DNA from: Lagopus muta
Lineage: Eukaryota > Chordata > Aves > Galliformes > Phasianidae
Length of the DNA: 64,000 bases
Reading direction: 5' to 3'
NCBI RefSeq assembly: GCF_023343835.1
Contig: NC_064439.1
Span: 30,853,933-30,917,932 of the forward strand
In this document: one piece after another, positions 35,521-48,700 of the stretch
How the letters are laid out: every line of letters begins with the position of its first letter
Numbering within the stretch: the stretch's first letter is position 1
Notes under the pieces: generated by a model
What the model saw: the letters and a program-made list of their open reading frames with translations, nothing else
The model's database searches: none
What the model was told of the DNA's origin: nothing
Position numbers and translations under genes: made by a program

Positions 35521-38500
35521 TCGATATTACCTGCAAAATACTGCAGGAGGCAACAGGAGTACTCCAGGAGACAGGTTGGGTGTGGGTGAGTGTCTTCTGC
35601 TCTGTGGGACCCATTTCAGCTGAAGTGAACAGGGAGTTGTTTGAGGCATCAGGTCCCTTCCATTTTAGGCTGTGTGGGCAGGAGGGAGGTGTGAATAAGA
35701 TGAAAAGCAGCAGCTTTCATTAATGGGTGCAGAAGGGAGAAGAGAGAACCAGGTGGCTTTGGGTTTACATGATCTGTTGACTGATGGAGTGTGTGTTAGT
35801 CAGCACCTGTCTCACTGCGAGCCCCATGGGCACAGCAGGCACTGGCCATCTTAATAAGAGCTGGGGGGAGAGAGCAACCTTTGCTTGTACTGTTTATGAA
35901 ACAGCTTCCTCTTTTAAAAGAAAAGTAGATGTAATAGTTCATTCTCCTTTGCATTCTTACCCCGGTGTTCTGAGTCTTGGTTACAGTGTTTTATTTCATA
36001 TTGCAAAGTGCAGAAGTTAGGAGTGTACTTCTGAGGATGACAGAATGTTTGGCTGCACTGATGTTTTCTTTCAGAGCTCTGAATGTTTTGCTTTGAATTA
36101 CATGTAAAATTAACGTTGAATGTATACCATGCTATTGGATCTGACCCAGCCTCTCAGTGGTTCACATTAACCAAGCTGTAACTAGAAAGTGTCTGCTTTG
36201 CTTTGCTAAACCAAAACCTAAACCTTCAAAGTAAGGAGATGAGAGGTATGCTAGGGCTGTTGTCTCTTGGGTTTATGGAGAGAGATACAAAGAACACTGA
36301 TCATGTACAAAAGTTTGTGAGGTGGGATTGATATGTGGGGTCTGTGTATTTCTTGCAGAATCTGGTAATTAAACAGTTAAAAATGCTCTATGTGGACTGT
36401 TTATTTGGGATATATTTATCTGCCTCTCCATGAAGTTTTGAAATATGAGCAGGCTTCCAAGTACAATTAAAGCCATGAAGTTCTAAACTTTAAGATCGGA
36501 CATTACTTCAGTGGCTGTGCAACTGTTCTGACTTTGTTTTTGTAAGCATCAAGCAGCTATTAAAAATTGCAGTAACTCATGCCCTCTCTCCACACCTAGA
36601 ACATCAGTAGCTGTAATGACCTCTTGAAATTAAGTTGTGCTCTGGCAGAAGCTTGTCCTCGGGCTCAAGCAGCATTTGGCAAGCTTGATTTTAATAAGGT
36701 ACGTAGGTTATGCATATATAAAATTTGTTCTTCCCTTGGATGTAAAAGCTTTAATTGAATGTAGCCATTTTCTTTGCTGTCTTATTGGTCTTTATGTTGT
36801 GGGTCTGTGCTCTCCAAACCTATTTAAGAACTGCTGTTGGCCCTAACGAAAATGCTTAGTTGTTGTGTGCAAATTTTATTTCTTTCTTCACTTCAGACCT
36901 CAATTATAAATTATGCAACCATGTATGTGTGTGTATGTACATGTATATGAAATGATGGTTTGTAACTACAGAGCAATGCTTTTCTAGAGAAGGGATTCTT
37001 TGCTGCCTCAGAAAGTGTGGAAGATTAGATGAAAATCTGTAGTGCTTAGTGGGCTATACAAAGTGGTGTTAAGAGGATAAGAATACGTTTAGTTGCAGTT
37101 TTATGCAACTTTAGCTTATAAAGAGTGGTAACAACTTTTGTGTGAACTGCTGGTGGCTTGCTGCAGAAGAAGATTTAATAGAACAGTTTATCTTTGAGCT
37201 GTTTATTGTGTAGGTGAATGGCCGCCTGCCTTCCTCTTGAAGAAAACCCATTGATAGCAAACTCAGCACGTTGTGGTGTGACTGTTCCTTTGTTCAGCTT
37301 ACTAAGCTGTCAGTGCCAATTCGATGTTGTAGCAACGCATTTGTAGGAAAAAAAACATACGAACCTGCTGTGTAAAACGTTAGTTTTTATAGTTGTGAGA
37401 TTTTCTTTGAGTATTGTTTGTGGAGTAGAGGTTTATAGTTTTTGAAGCATCTAGTAAATGTTGTTATGAGAGATGGAACATCAAATGCATCACTTTGTTT
37501 TCAGAGTGCTGTTGAGATCATTGTAGCAGAGCGAAAACAAGATTTGCAGTGTATTACGAATATCGTTTTGATCTATGTTTATGCTTTCAGATTGCTGTTC
37601 TTGACTTTTCTGCCTAATTTTCAGATTTATGGTGGCTGTTTCTCTGAAGATAGATGTTGGTACAGATGTATGGTGCAGCGTATGATCAACAGTGAAAAGG
37701 CAGGAACAATTTTTTTTTCCAGTTTTTATGCACTTGTCAGCTTTTTTATTTTCTATGCTCCTGTGGGAAATAAATGCAACTCCTCCCTCCTTCTTCTAAC
37801 CTTCCTGTCTGAATAAATACAAAAATCACTGAATATGGATGTGTGACAGAAATCCAAGCGACCCGTAATTTTGAATGTTGCTGATGAGAAGACTGACAAG
37901 ACGTGCCATACTTGCAAAGTGCTGTTGGGATGTCTTGGAAAAAAAACAAAATCACAAGTGGTAGTTCATGTTGTTAAACGATGCAATTTAATTTCAAGCT
38001 GCTGAGAGGTGAAAATGGTAGCTGTTGTGTGATGTGTTAGTGCTGATCCGATTGCACCGAAAGGCTTCTTTGTCACTTTGGGTGGCTGACACAGAAGGCT
38101 TGTAGATCCTCTTTAAAATCATGATTTCTGAACGCCTTAGATTGTGTATCTGCCTATGGAAGGAAGTCTTCTGTATTACTTCCAAGTTGTAGTTCTTCGG
38201 AGGGGGGAGAAGAATATTGCCAATAAATGTCCTGGTACTCAAAGGTTTTCCAGTTCTTACGCAGTTCTTTAACTCTTTGAACTTTCTTTGAAGAGTGTGT
38301 TAGACTTAGTATGGGAGGGTCTGATTCCTGCCTCAGACACAGTACTGTGTCACACACATCTGTTAAAAAGCTTGTGCTGTAGTTCTTCTCAGTGCACGTT
38401 TTGGTAGGAGGTTCACATAACTTCTGCTTAATTATATTTTATGTCATTGTTACAGTGTCAGGTATTATACATTGACTATGGAAATTCTGAGATTATAAAT

Positions 38501-41500
38501 AGATCAGAAATAGTTGAAATTCCTGAAAGCTTGCAATATCCAAGTATTGCCAAGAAGTACAGACTCTGGGGACTGCAGTTACCAGCTGAGCAGAACTTAA
38601 GCATGTTTGACCAGGTGAGTGGCAGATTTTGAAGCACTTATGATGTGCCTGCAACAGACGGTGCCAAATGTCTGTGTAGTGTCTTGAGGAGTTTTCGATG
38701 AGCAGAGTGTTCAGCTGTGATAGCAGGACATGCTGAGAAGCTCTGATTACTTGCCCTGAATGTACTCCAGAAGCTAAAATGGTTTGGTTCATGGTGTCCT
38801 GGGGAGGGATGATTTTAGAGTATGGTTTTGCAGTTCTGCGTACTCAGCAGCTGCTGCCAACAAGACTGATAACAACTCAGAGCTGTTCTGAGTGGCTCTA
38901 CTCGGTCTAGTTTTGAGAAGTGATCTTCTTGTGGACATCACCAATTCTGCACTCTTAAAATTATGCTCTGCTGCTCTCAGCTGCCTCAAGCGGCAGTTGC
39001 CAGGGGAGCTGAACAGGGAGTGGCTGTCCTGCCTGCCGTGTGGCTCTGTGCCATTCAGAGGAGATACTGAGACCCCTTGTGTGTAGTCTCTTCCCTGTGT
39101 CCTATTCACATTGCTTAATGTGATGAGGACGTGAAAATCTGTTATGATTTCTGGTTGGCTTTTGTTTGCTTGTTCTTTCCATCACTTTGTATTGCTTGTG
39201 GTAGAGCTTTCTTTGCTTCCTGTGTGTTGAAATATCTCTTTCCTTCCTCCAGTCTCTTCCACTCTTAATTTTAAGTGATGGCAGCTTATGTTCAGATGTT
39301 CAGGCTGAACAAAAATCAAAACTGCTAGTTTATATTTTTGTTAGTGGCATTTTGGACTCGCCATCTATAAATGATACCGAATTCTTTGAAGTTAAATAAT
39401 GAGTGAGAAATATTGGTGATGTCCAATCTGGTGTTAACAGAGATTACATCAGGTAGAGGCAGAGTTGCACAGATGCACTGTTGTTTCAGAATAAGTGTGT
39501 CAAACATATGAAGCTTTATTTGTGTTGCTCCTTGGGTTTTGGTCTTAAATTCTGTTTTGTTTTGGTTTCATAGCAGAAAGTTGTCAAAAATGAGTTGTAA
39601 GTTTTCAAAATGACTGGTACACAACATCAGTATATTTTACTTCACAGGGGAAGACATTCTTGGGTAGCCTCGTTTTTGAAAAAGCAATAAAAGTACGGCA
39701 GAAGGCCAGGCAGAAGGATGATATCATTCTTGTCCAGGCAGAATGTGAAAAAGTAGACATTGGAGAAGAGGTGGCCAAGGCGGGGTTTGCTGAAAAGTGC
39801 AGATCTCCGGGAAGCACTGAAGATATGGAAAAGAGAGAAGATGCCGTGCAAAACCAGCGTAAGAAGATGAAAGCTCCTGCTCCTCTGTGGGTGAACAGGC
39901 CTGGTCATGTGCTGTGCAACCGTCCCACAGCAGTCTTGGACCCTGTAGCTGCCACTGCAAGGAATCAGGCTTTTGCTGGAAACCGTGTGATTCTTACAAA
40001 GTAAGGCAGTGGGATGTCAGGGAAAGGTTTGTGTGAGTGTGTGATCGGTGTAGTTGCTGGGATGTGTTTATGTGAGAAGGTGGTGGGTAAATGATTGTCT
40101 GAGATGAAAGGTTCTTCTGTCTTCCCAGCATCCAGTAATGCTGGTACTGAGTGGAAGAGAGATACAAAAGCACGTGTGTGGTGTGCTGTGGTAATGGGAG
40201 TTAGGGCAGTAACCTGTACAAAACCTATTCTTACTGTTGTTGCGTGTTGTTCTTCATTTGCTTTCCAAAGAGAATTTTGTTTGTCTTAATGCAACACTTC
40301 TGAAAAAGTAGAAAGTATGGCATCTATTAAGCAGTGAACCTTAGTTGGAAGTGAAGGTTGCAGGGTATTGGGCCTCCTGGAGATTCTGCACTGACAGTCA
40401 GTGATGTTCCTTTATGCATCTGCGTAATTGCCACAGGCTTATCTCTGAGAGTCTTTGTTACTACTCCATGTTTATTTACATGTGTTAAAACTCATGGACT
40501 CAAATGTGGAATGTGAAAGTACATTCACCTGGCAGGACAAACATTTTGGTTATTTATTTGTGCAGGAGCTCAACTGTGTGTGCTGGTTAAGAAACAAAGC
40601 CAGCAATTGTAGTCTGAAGGCTTTAGGGGGTAGTGATGTCTGCAGCTGGTAATTACATTGACAAGAGCTAGTGGTAACTTGGCAGTTTGAGTTGTCAGAA
40701 ATCTTTTAAAATAAACTTGTCCTACAATTGCTAGGATTGCCATGGCAACAGGCTGCTGGGGAAGATGTTTGTGGATGGAAAAGATGGTACTTCTCATTCA
40801 GAGAGCTGCAGTGATGTAAGAAATCATATTCTTAAAAAAAAAAAAAACAAAAAACCAAGAAACCAACCCCAAACACCCTGGGTTGGTTAAATTTACAATT
40901 AAATCACATAGGCAGTTCTGTGCTGTTAACAAATACTAATATGAGATGAAGTGCTCTTTAAAGAAGTCTGAATTCACAGTGTAGTGCCTTATCATAAATC
41001 ACTTAAATACTCTGAGCTGGCCTGATTTCTGAGTTACATACACCCCAAATCTAATTTTTAAAAAAGAGACAATAATTGTTATTATCTAGTATTATTGTTA
41101 TGTGACTCTTGCTGTTGAGCTGGCACTGTACCCCAAAGAATCCTGTCTGGTCTGAGTGGTTGGCAGCTGCAGATCCTTTATTCCATTTCCACATATTCTG
41201 GTGATTTTAGCATGTTGCAGGAGGGCTGTAATCATGAAGGAGAATGAGGTGGAAAGAAAAACTGTGATGTAAGTAATGCCATGCAGGGGTAGAGATCCAA
41301 AATGCTTCCCTTAAAGTAGTTCAAAAAGAAAAGTCTATTCAGTAGGTATAAAATTGGAATTATTGGCTACTGTGGGTCTGATGTGTGGTGCAGCAAGATG
41401 GTTTGGTTTTTTTGGATGGAGAGGCATTTGAGTTAGCAATAGTAAAACATAAAGGGTTCTCTTCAAATGATGTATGAATGTTGTGCTTCTTGATTGTTTT

Positions 41501-44500
41501 CTTCTTCAGTGTTGTGTAACAGCCTTTGAAGACTCCAGTGGAGAGAGTTATAAATTGTGAAGAAATAAAACACAATTATGTAGATGCTTTTATAGTCTCC
41601 TTATGGGTATTTTGTAGTCATTACTGAAACTATGATAGCATGAACGAATGCACATTGTGGTGGGTTTTGTCTTGTTAATTCCCCTTAATTTTTTAAAGGG
41701 ACAAAACACCAGCTTCTGCCCCAGTGCTTAACAGAAGTTTGGCGCGTGTAAGAGATCAGAACCTGGCTGAAGAGAATGACATCTTTGAAGAGGAGAAAGA
41801 AACTCGAAGAAAGGAGAATGTAAATCTATTGAGAAGACAGAAGGAACTAGAACTGGAAGTAGAGCATCTGAAAGGTGAACTTCAGGTATGTGAACATTAT
41901 TTTTTTTTAAATGCAAGCTTCTTTGCTGGTTGCAGATGTTTTTCATGGTGCTTCTGTCTTGTAGTTTCTTCAGGCTGCAGTTCAAGGCTGTGCTCTGCTG
42001 TTGGAAATACAACAGGATCACACTGGTTGGACAGACTTGGTTTTCCCCAGTGCAGGGCATGCTGGCAGTGTTGTCACATGCACTGTGGTCCAGGCTGCAC
42101 CCTCACTCCCTTGGGTGTATGTAGCAGCTTGCTGCTGCACTTAGTGCAGTTTGAGCTTTGAGTTTTGCATTTTGTGATTAAAAACATGCTTTGTTTCTAA
42201 GGACGTTGTCCAGCCTTTTTTTCCTCGCTTAAAGGCTAAATAAAACTCTGTATGCTAGGCTGAAAACTCCAAAGCATCACAGAATCGCAGCAGCTATTGA
42301 ATTTTAGGACTGGAGGAAAATGTTTGTTTTCTGAATTGCTGCTGAATAGAAAAGATACAAATACCACATGCTTGTATTTCTTCCAGGGAAATGCAGTTCT
42401 TCCTAACGTTGTGTGAGAAGTGCAGTGCTTAATTACTGATAGGCTTCAGAATGCTGTGTGGTTTTGTGTGGTAAACAGCAAGAGTGAGAAGAGGTCAATG
42501 TGTGAAGGGATGTAATTCTTGTGTGAGTTGAGGAAAAAATCTCGCAACCTCTTAAACGTAGAGATAAGAAGGAGGATGTAGCATTGTGTAAAGCATTCTG
42601 ATGCCCTCAACACCGAGGTTGTGAAGAAGAGCTCCTTCCTATTTCTCTGTTGCTTTAATGAGACTACTGGTAACCTGGCTCTCCCTTGAATACCCTTGTT
42701 TCTACGTGCACTGACCTGTTACAATTGTTTGTCATCAGCTAAAGATACCAAGTTTGTGCACTAATGCAAATTAAATTTACAAATATCAGTGTAGGATCTG
42801 AAGCTAACAAAAAGTTCCTTAAATTCAAGGAGTTCTTGGAAGCGTTTCTTAACTGTATTCTGATTTTTTTTTTTTTTTTTTTAAGGTGTTTTCTACAAAT
42901 TTTAATTACCTTTTTGTTGACTGGAAGTAAATGCTTTAAAGGAAACGGTTGTGGATGTTTGCTGAAGTATGAAAATCTTTGCTTGTTGCTAAAAACACTG
43001 AAGTGATGTGTTTTTAGAAAGGGCTATGGGTGATGGTTGCTGCTTTAAGGAGTGCTTCAGAAATGTCCTACAGTCAGTAGGCTTTAAATGCTCATCAGTA
43101 AATACAAAACAGTGTGTAGTGTGAGGTGGGTGTTTTTGCTGGGGGGGGGGTTTACTGTATATAATATAGATGTAGCTAGTCTAGAGAGGTTCACAGTCTC
43201 TGAAGACTGTTCTGATACTTGAAATGGGGTTTATAAGTGCATCTCAGTGGTATGAAAGCAAGGGCTTTTAACTTCAGGTTGTCCCTTGTAGAATGTAGCC
43301 TGATTGGTTTTTTTTCTTTGTTTTTCTGCTGAGAAAATTCTTTGTGGGAAGATCCGTATGGTTGTAAAGTACAGTAAGAACTGTACTGCACTGTTTTAGG
43401 TGTGATTTTGGGAGTAAGGAGTTGAATGTGGTCCCAACAGTGACTTCCCTAGACTAATGCTTTGCAATTTGTCAGTAAGAAAAGAAAAAATTCCATATTG
43501 TCTTAAGGGATGCTAGCAAATGGGGAGTACACTTAAACACATTACTACTAAAATGAGAGGAAGGAAATGAACCAAGGACTGACAAGAAGCTATTAAAAGG
43601 AAAAACACTTTCATATTGGTTTTTGTGTTCCTGGGCATTTTGTCAGTGTTTCAATAGCAGCTAGGCTTTTAAAGGTTTAAACTGTGGTCTGTGTGTTAGT
43701 CATCCCAGCTGATTCTGTCTTTCTGTCTGAAACATTACTCCAAAATTGACAGATGATTAAACAAGAGAAGGAAGAATCCAGGAAAAGAGCTGAGTATCTT
43801 GAGGAAACCCTGCAGAAGTACGTTGGAACAAAAATGAAAGATTTGGCTGCTAAGGTGAAGATGTTGAAAGAAATCAGGTATGTATTTGTTTCTAACGTAG
43901 TACTTTTTAATGTTGCCCTCTTTATCCTCTGAAAGCATACTTTCATTTCCCAGGTTCTTTTCTAGAACAAGTACTGTGTTGGGAGGGTAATCTCCAAAGC
44001 TTAAACTTGAGGTTTTTTTTTCTTTTTTTTTATCACACTGGGATTTGTGTTGCCTTTCAATTCCAGTGTTAAGGAAGATGCTCATTACTATTTAGTTTAG
44101 ATATCTTTATTGCTGGTAGAGGTAATCTCATTGGGTACTTGAAGTTAGCTCTCTAGTATTAAAAGAAGGAATGAAGCTGCAAGGGGCTGAGACTTGAAAT
44201 AGAAATGACCGTCAGTGCCTTTAAGAAGGAGCATACGTAATGCTCACATGTTCATAACAGTTGAATAAAGAAAATGTAGAGGGGCGAAATAATACAGAAT
44301 AGAAATTAAGAGTGTAATACTGAGATATAATGGATGTACTCTTCGTACTTCCTTCCTCAAAGAGGGGTTTAACATCTGAGGGAGGCATGCTGCTTTTACT
44401 GCCTTGTGGTAGAAACTAGGTGAACATGATAGTTGTCAAGCTCTGTATGTGGAAGGTGAGCGAATAGCACTGAGTTCTAAAGTGCTTGAGTTCTGGGGAA

Positions 44501-45734
44501 AAATAAGTATTTTCTGGATAAAAAGTCTGTTTCTTCCTTAATATTCAGGCGTGCAAAAAAGAATGCTGGTTTTGGGGAGCAGCTTTCACAAGCCATAAAA
44601 CTGGTTACAGAAGGAAATATCACTGTTCCGTGTTCCTTGGAAAAAGTGCAGAAGCTTTGGACAGAGTATGACTTGGCTCAGGAGATGATTCAGTTATGCA
44701 AAAATGGGGTACGTTTTGACAAGAGCATTTTAGTCTTGTGAGTGCACCGGGGTATCGTGGGCACAGCAAGGAAATGCTACCTGGCAAAAGGCAGACATCA
44801 GATCTCTGTTACCTTCTGCAACTGATAAATTTATGAACTGTTATTTTTCTATTTGATGTAGACTGCTTTGACACCCTTGATAGTTATGAAAACATGTGAG
44901 CATATCAGAATGCATTGACTGAAGGTCTTCTATTCTGTAATAATTAAAAACCACTTCAGCTGTGCAGCTGATGTGTCTTTAAAGCCTTTCTTGAAGCAGT
45001 GTGCCACTACAGTATTATGTAAGTCCCTCCCGTGGGGGTGTATAGGGAAATTGATATGCAAATGGCAACTGTGCAGGCAGATGGGCTTGTACGGGGGAAA
45101 GATGCCATCTAGTGTAACTTCTCAGCTGCTACAATCAGTGAAAGCCTGCCTGAGTATGTAAGAAGTGGCTGTGATGATAAATATGGTTATGTACTGCCTC
45201 TTGTTGGAGGTGCTGCTTTTGAGAACAGGAGGGTTCTGTACACTGTGGCAGGTGGTGTGGTGTGGTGGGCCTGGGGAAGTAGCAGTGCTCTGGGAACGTG
45301 GCAGCAAACATGTTGTGTTATCATATATAACCTGAAACCTTTTTAAATGTCTTTGCTGAAGAGGTATTGCAGCATTTCAGTGAATTTAATGGCTCATGAA
45401 ATGGACTAAAAAATAAGCCATATGGTTGAATAAAATACATTCTGTTCTTGTGCAGGGCAAGAATTAGAACATCTGTAGCATAGCTCACATTCAATTGATG
45501 TAGGTGAGAAGAGATTCTTTCATTTACTGAAAACTTAGTCAAATGCTTAAAATATTGTGTTAGTAAACATACAGCACTTTGGGCTTGCTTTGTACAGGCT
45601 GGCAACATATAGAAGAGTAGCTGCTGCTGCTACTTTTCTCTCCTCTGAGTTGCTAACCCCAGAAAGCAGCATTCATCCAGGAAAAGCTTCCTGAAAAGAG
45701 GTCTCAGTTTTGAAGAGTGTTTCAGGATTTTCTT

Positions 45735-45772
<38 letters not shown>

Positions 45773-48700
45773 TGAATTTACTTTTATATGTCAGAGCATC
45801 TTGGTATTGCCATTCTTTTTAGCTGTGGGTGGCTAACAGTGATGTTGTCTACAGGATGCGTTGTAGTGTTGAACTGTTAGAGCAGTTGAAATGCTATGGC
45901 CAGGCTGCACTGTGTTCTTCCAGATATGTTTGTTTTAGCACTGTGTTTCATGTTGGCAAGGTGTGGCCTTGCAGCAGCCTGAAAACCAGTTCTGTTCAGA
46001 AATAAACCCTCCACCTTCCTTCTTGGCATTGTTCCTAATTACCTTAAACTAAGGCATAAATGAATGGTGGCACAAACTCTTATGACTTCTCAAGAGCCTT
46101 CTGTGGCTTTCGAAGATTCCTGCTGTGGAAGGTTGTCATGACAGTGTCACTAATATTTTAAATAGGGGAAAAGGAGAAAAGACAGGAGTTCTGCTGAGTG
46201 TCAGGTATCCCCTAGAGTGCCTGAGAACTGCAAAGAGTGTGCAGTTGGGATTGTGCGCTGAAGAGTAGAGCTCCCTTGAAGAGCTAATTTAGTTTTCAAG
46301 ATGAATTGCTGGAAGCAGGGCATTCTAAGGCTCTTGTAGAACTTGCCTGCAGATATAAGAAATGTCCAAGGTGCTCACAGTAAAATGATCTGCTTGTTAT
46401 TCTGCTTGATGTCCTTATTTAAATACTTAACAAATATTTTTTAATAGCCAGCAACATCAGCATACTCAGTTGCACTTTGTTTCCCATTTAGTGGAAATGA
46501 GATGCCAGCACATAGGAAGCCCTCTGAACCCAAACAGGTGGAAGAAATAGCTGCCTATTGAGCTGTAACAGATTAAGTCTGTTTGCTTCGTCTGTCGACT
46601 TAGCTGCCAAGACTAGTTTTGTAAGGCTAAATCTTGCTATTAGGTCATCTAATCAACGTGCTCTTCCTTTAACTTTGCTCTCTCCCTGTAACAAATCTGG
46701 TTTGTCAGCTCTTGAACGTAAATGTTTTATCTTGCTTTTGGAGAAACCTAGTGCATCTTAAACAATATTACAGGTAAGCCCAATAGAATTTGAATGCACA
46801 GTAAGAGGTGTTTCAGTATTCACATTCTGTAGTTTCATAGTTGATTTATGCTGATTTAACTTGGTTACTTTTGATTTGTTACTTTTTAATAGTTTCTTCA
46901 TTTGTTTAGACTAAATATCCTCAAACGAGGGTGTCTGGTTGAATTGTTTGATCTTGAATAAGATGGTTATGTAATGGATGTCTTGGAAGCATAACAATTA
47001 GTGAACTGAGATGGTACTGAGGTATGATTTGCATAAAAACAATGTAAGTTGCTCATCTGGAGTGGAAGAGCTTAAAAATGTACCTGAAAGTCATCACAGA
47101 ATTGGATGTGAACTGTGTGCTCAGTATGGGAAGGATATATACTGAAATAGGAAGGACATTGCTGGTTACTTAAGCAGCTCTTGTGTGAAACTTTACAGAG
47201 AGGGTGACAGCTTTACAGGTAAGGGAACAGGGATAATTGGAAGTTGCTCTGATTGCAGTGTATGCTCTTAGTGTAACTCTGTAATGCAAACACTGCATAC
47301 TCAGACACTGTAGGTAGTGTTTTATGGAGTGTTGCTTCATTTATGTTTTGGAATTAGAAATCATATTCAAGGTTTGCTTTATGAAGGTGGGATAAATAGA
47401 GCAGTTTAATGAGGATGCTGATTCTAGTGCTAGTTTTAACTATTTCACATCCTGCAAGTTAGTAATTTGCACTAAATAAAGCCAAAACCTGATGCCAGAA
47501 GTAGAGAAGGGCTGAAAACATGGACTAGAAAGTATCCATGGAAATGCATTTTTCTCTTGCATATGACGTGATGGAGGTAAGAAGGCATTGATTAAGTGGT
47601 TGCACTACTGAATCCTGCTCTTAGAGCCTTTAATAATAAAGATTGCTGTTGTTGGAAACAAGTTGCTGAGCTGGACTGGTATTTGGTGTGACTGAGACGA
47701 ATGGGGTGCTGGGGTTTTCATGTCTGTTTGAGATATGAGATGGATAAATCACTTTTCTAAGTATAGTTTGAGAAGTTTTCAGCCTGTTGATTCCGCTGTC
47801 TGCTGTTGTGATGAGCTTAAGTCTTTGTAATGTAGGTTTTCAAAATAGTTAATGCTCTCAGGAGTTATGTAACAGGTGTTTCCTGAGGCACCCACTGCTA
47901 TATGCACCCAGTGAAATGGCAGACGCAGGAAGGAAGGAGACTTGTGGTTCTTAAGCCATGCACTGACTTCCTGGTCTCTCACTCTGTCCTGTACAAACTG
48001 TTGAATTGATGCTAGTGCTTCAGCTGCCATGAGTTGGGGTTTGGTTGCTTGATGGAATCTTCTGCTGCAATTCAGTCTCTATTGTCCCATTTCTAAAGCA
48101 ATATTTTGCAGAAATCTTGTCTTAGAAAGCGTTCTGTGTAACAAGGTGTCCTTCAATGTTTTTATGCAGTGTTGAATATTCGTTCACAATCTAGCCTGTA
48201 AAAATGATGTGTGTGCTTAATTACCAGAAATGCCCAGAAAGCAAAGTGCCTTTAAAACTTTTTGGTTGTTTGGTGTTTTCTTAAGCATGGAAGCAATACT
48301 TTAAGTTCTGCGTTAAAACTTAGTTCACAGATATTTATTTTTTATTATCCAGTCCATTTATATCTGGCTGGCTGAATAATATCTGCTCAATGGCTGATCT
48401 GGATTTTAGGTTTTCAAATGGCATGTGATGCAGTTTGTGGAGGTGAATGTAGAACGTGCCTGTAAGTCTTTACAGCAGGTCTGTAAAGCTGTACTTTGGT
48501 TTTTCACATTCATATGTGTTTTCATATTTCTGTTGGCACATTGTATTAAATCATTATTGAAAGAACACTGCAAGCATGCTTGAGTGTAGATTTCTACTTC
48601 CCTCACCCACTTCAAGAGATTTGATATTGATTAGCCTGTTAGGTGCCTTGTCTGATAGGAACGAGGGATTCTTCTCCCAACAGCAGAGCTGCCAGTCATC

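Noticed and set aside
37442-37816. 124-codon open frame that could be read as one long STK31 exon.
   Set aside because: It is genuine exon 4 (37625-37699) extended into both introns. The orthologue's residues start at IYGG and continue in the exon at 38456.
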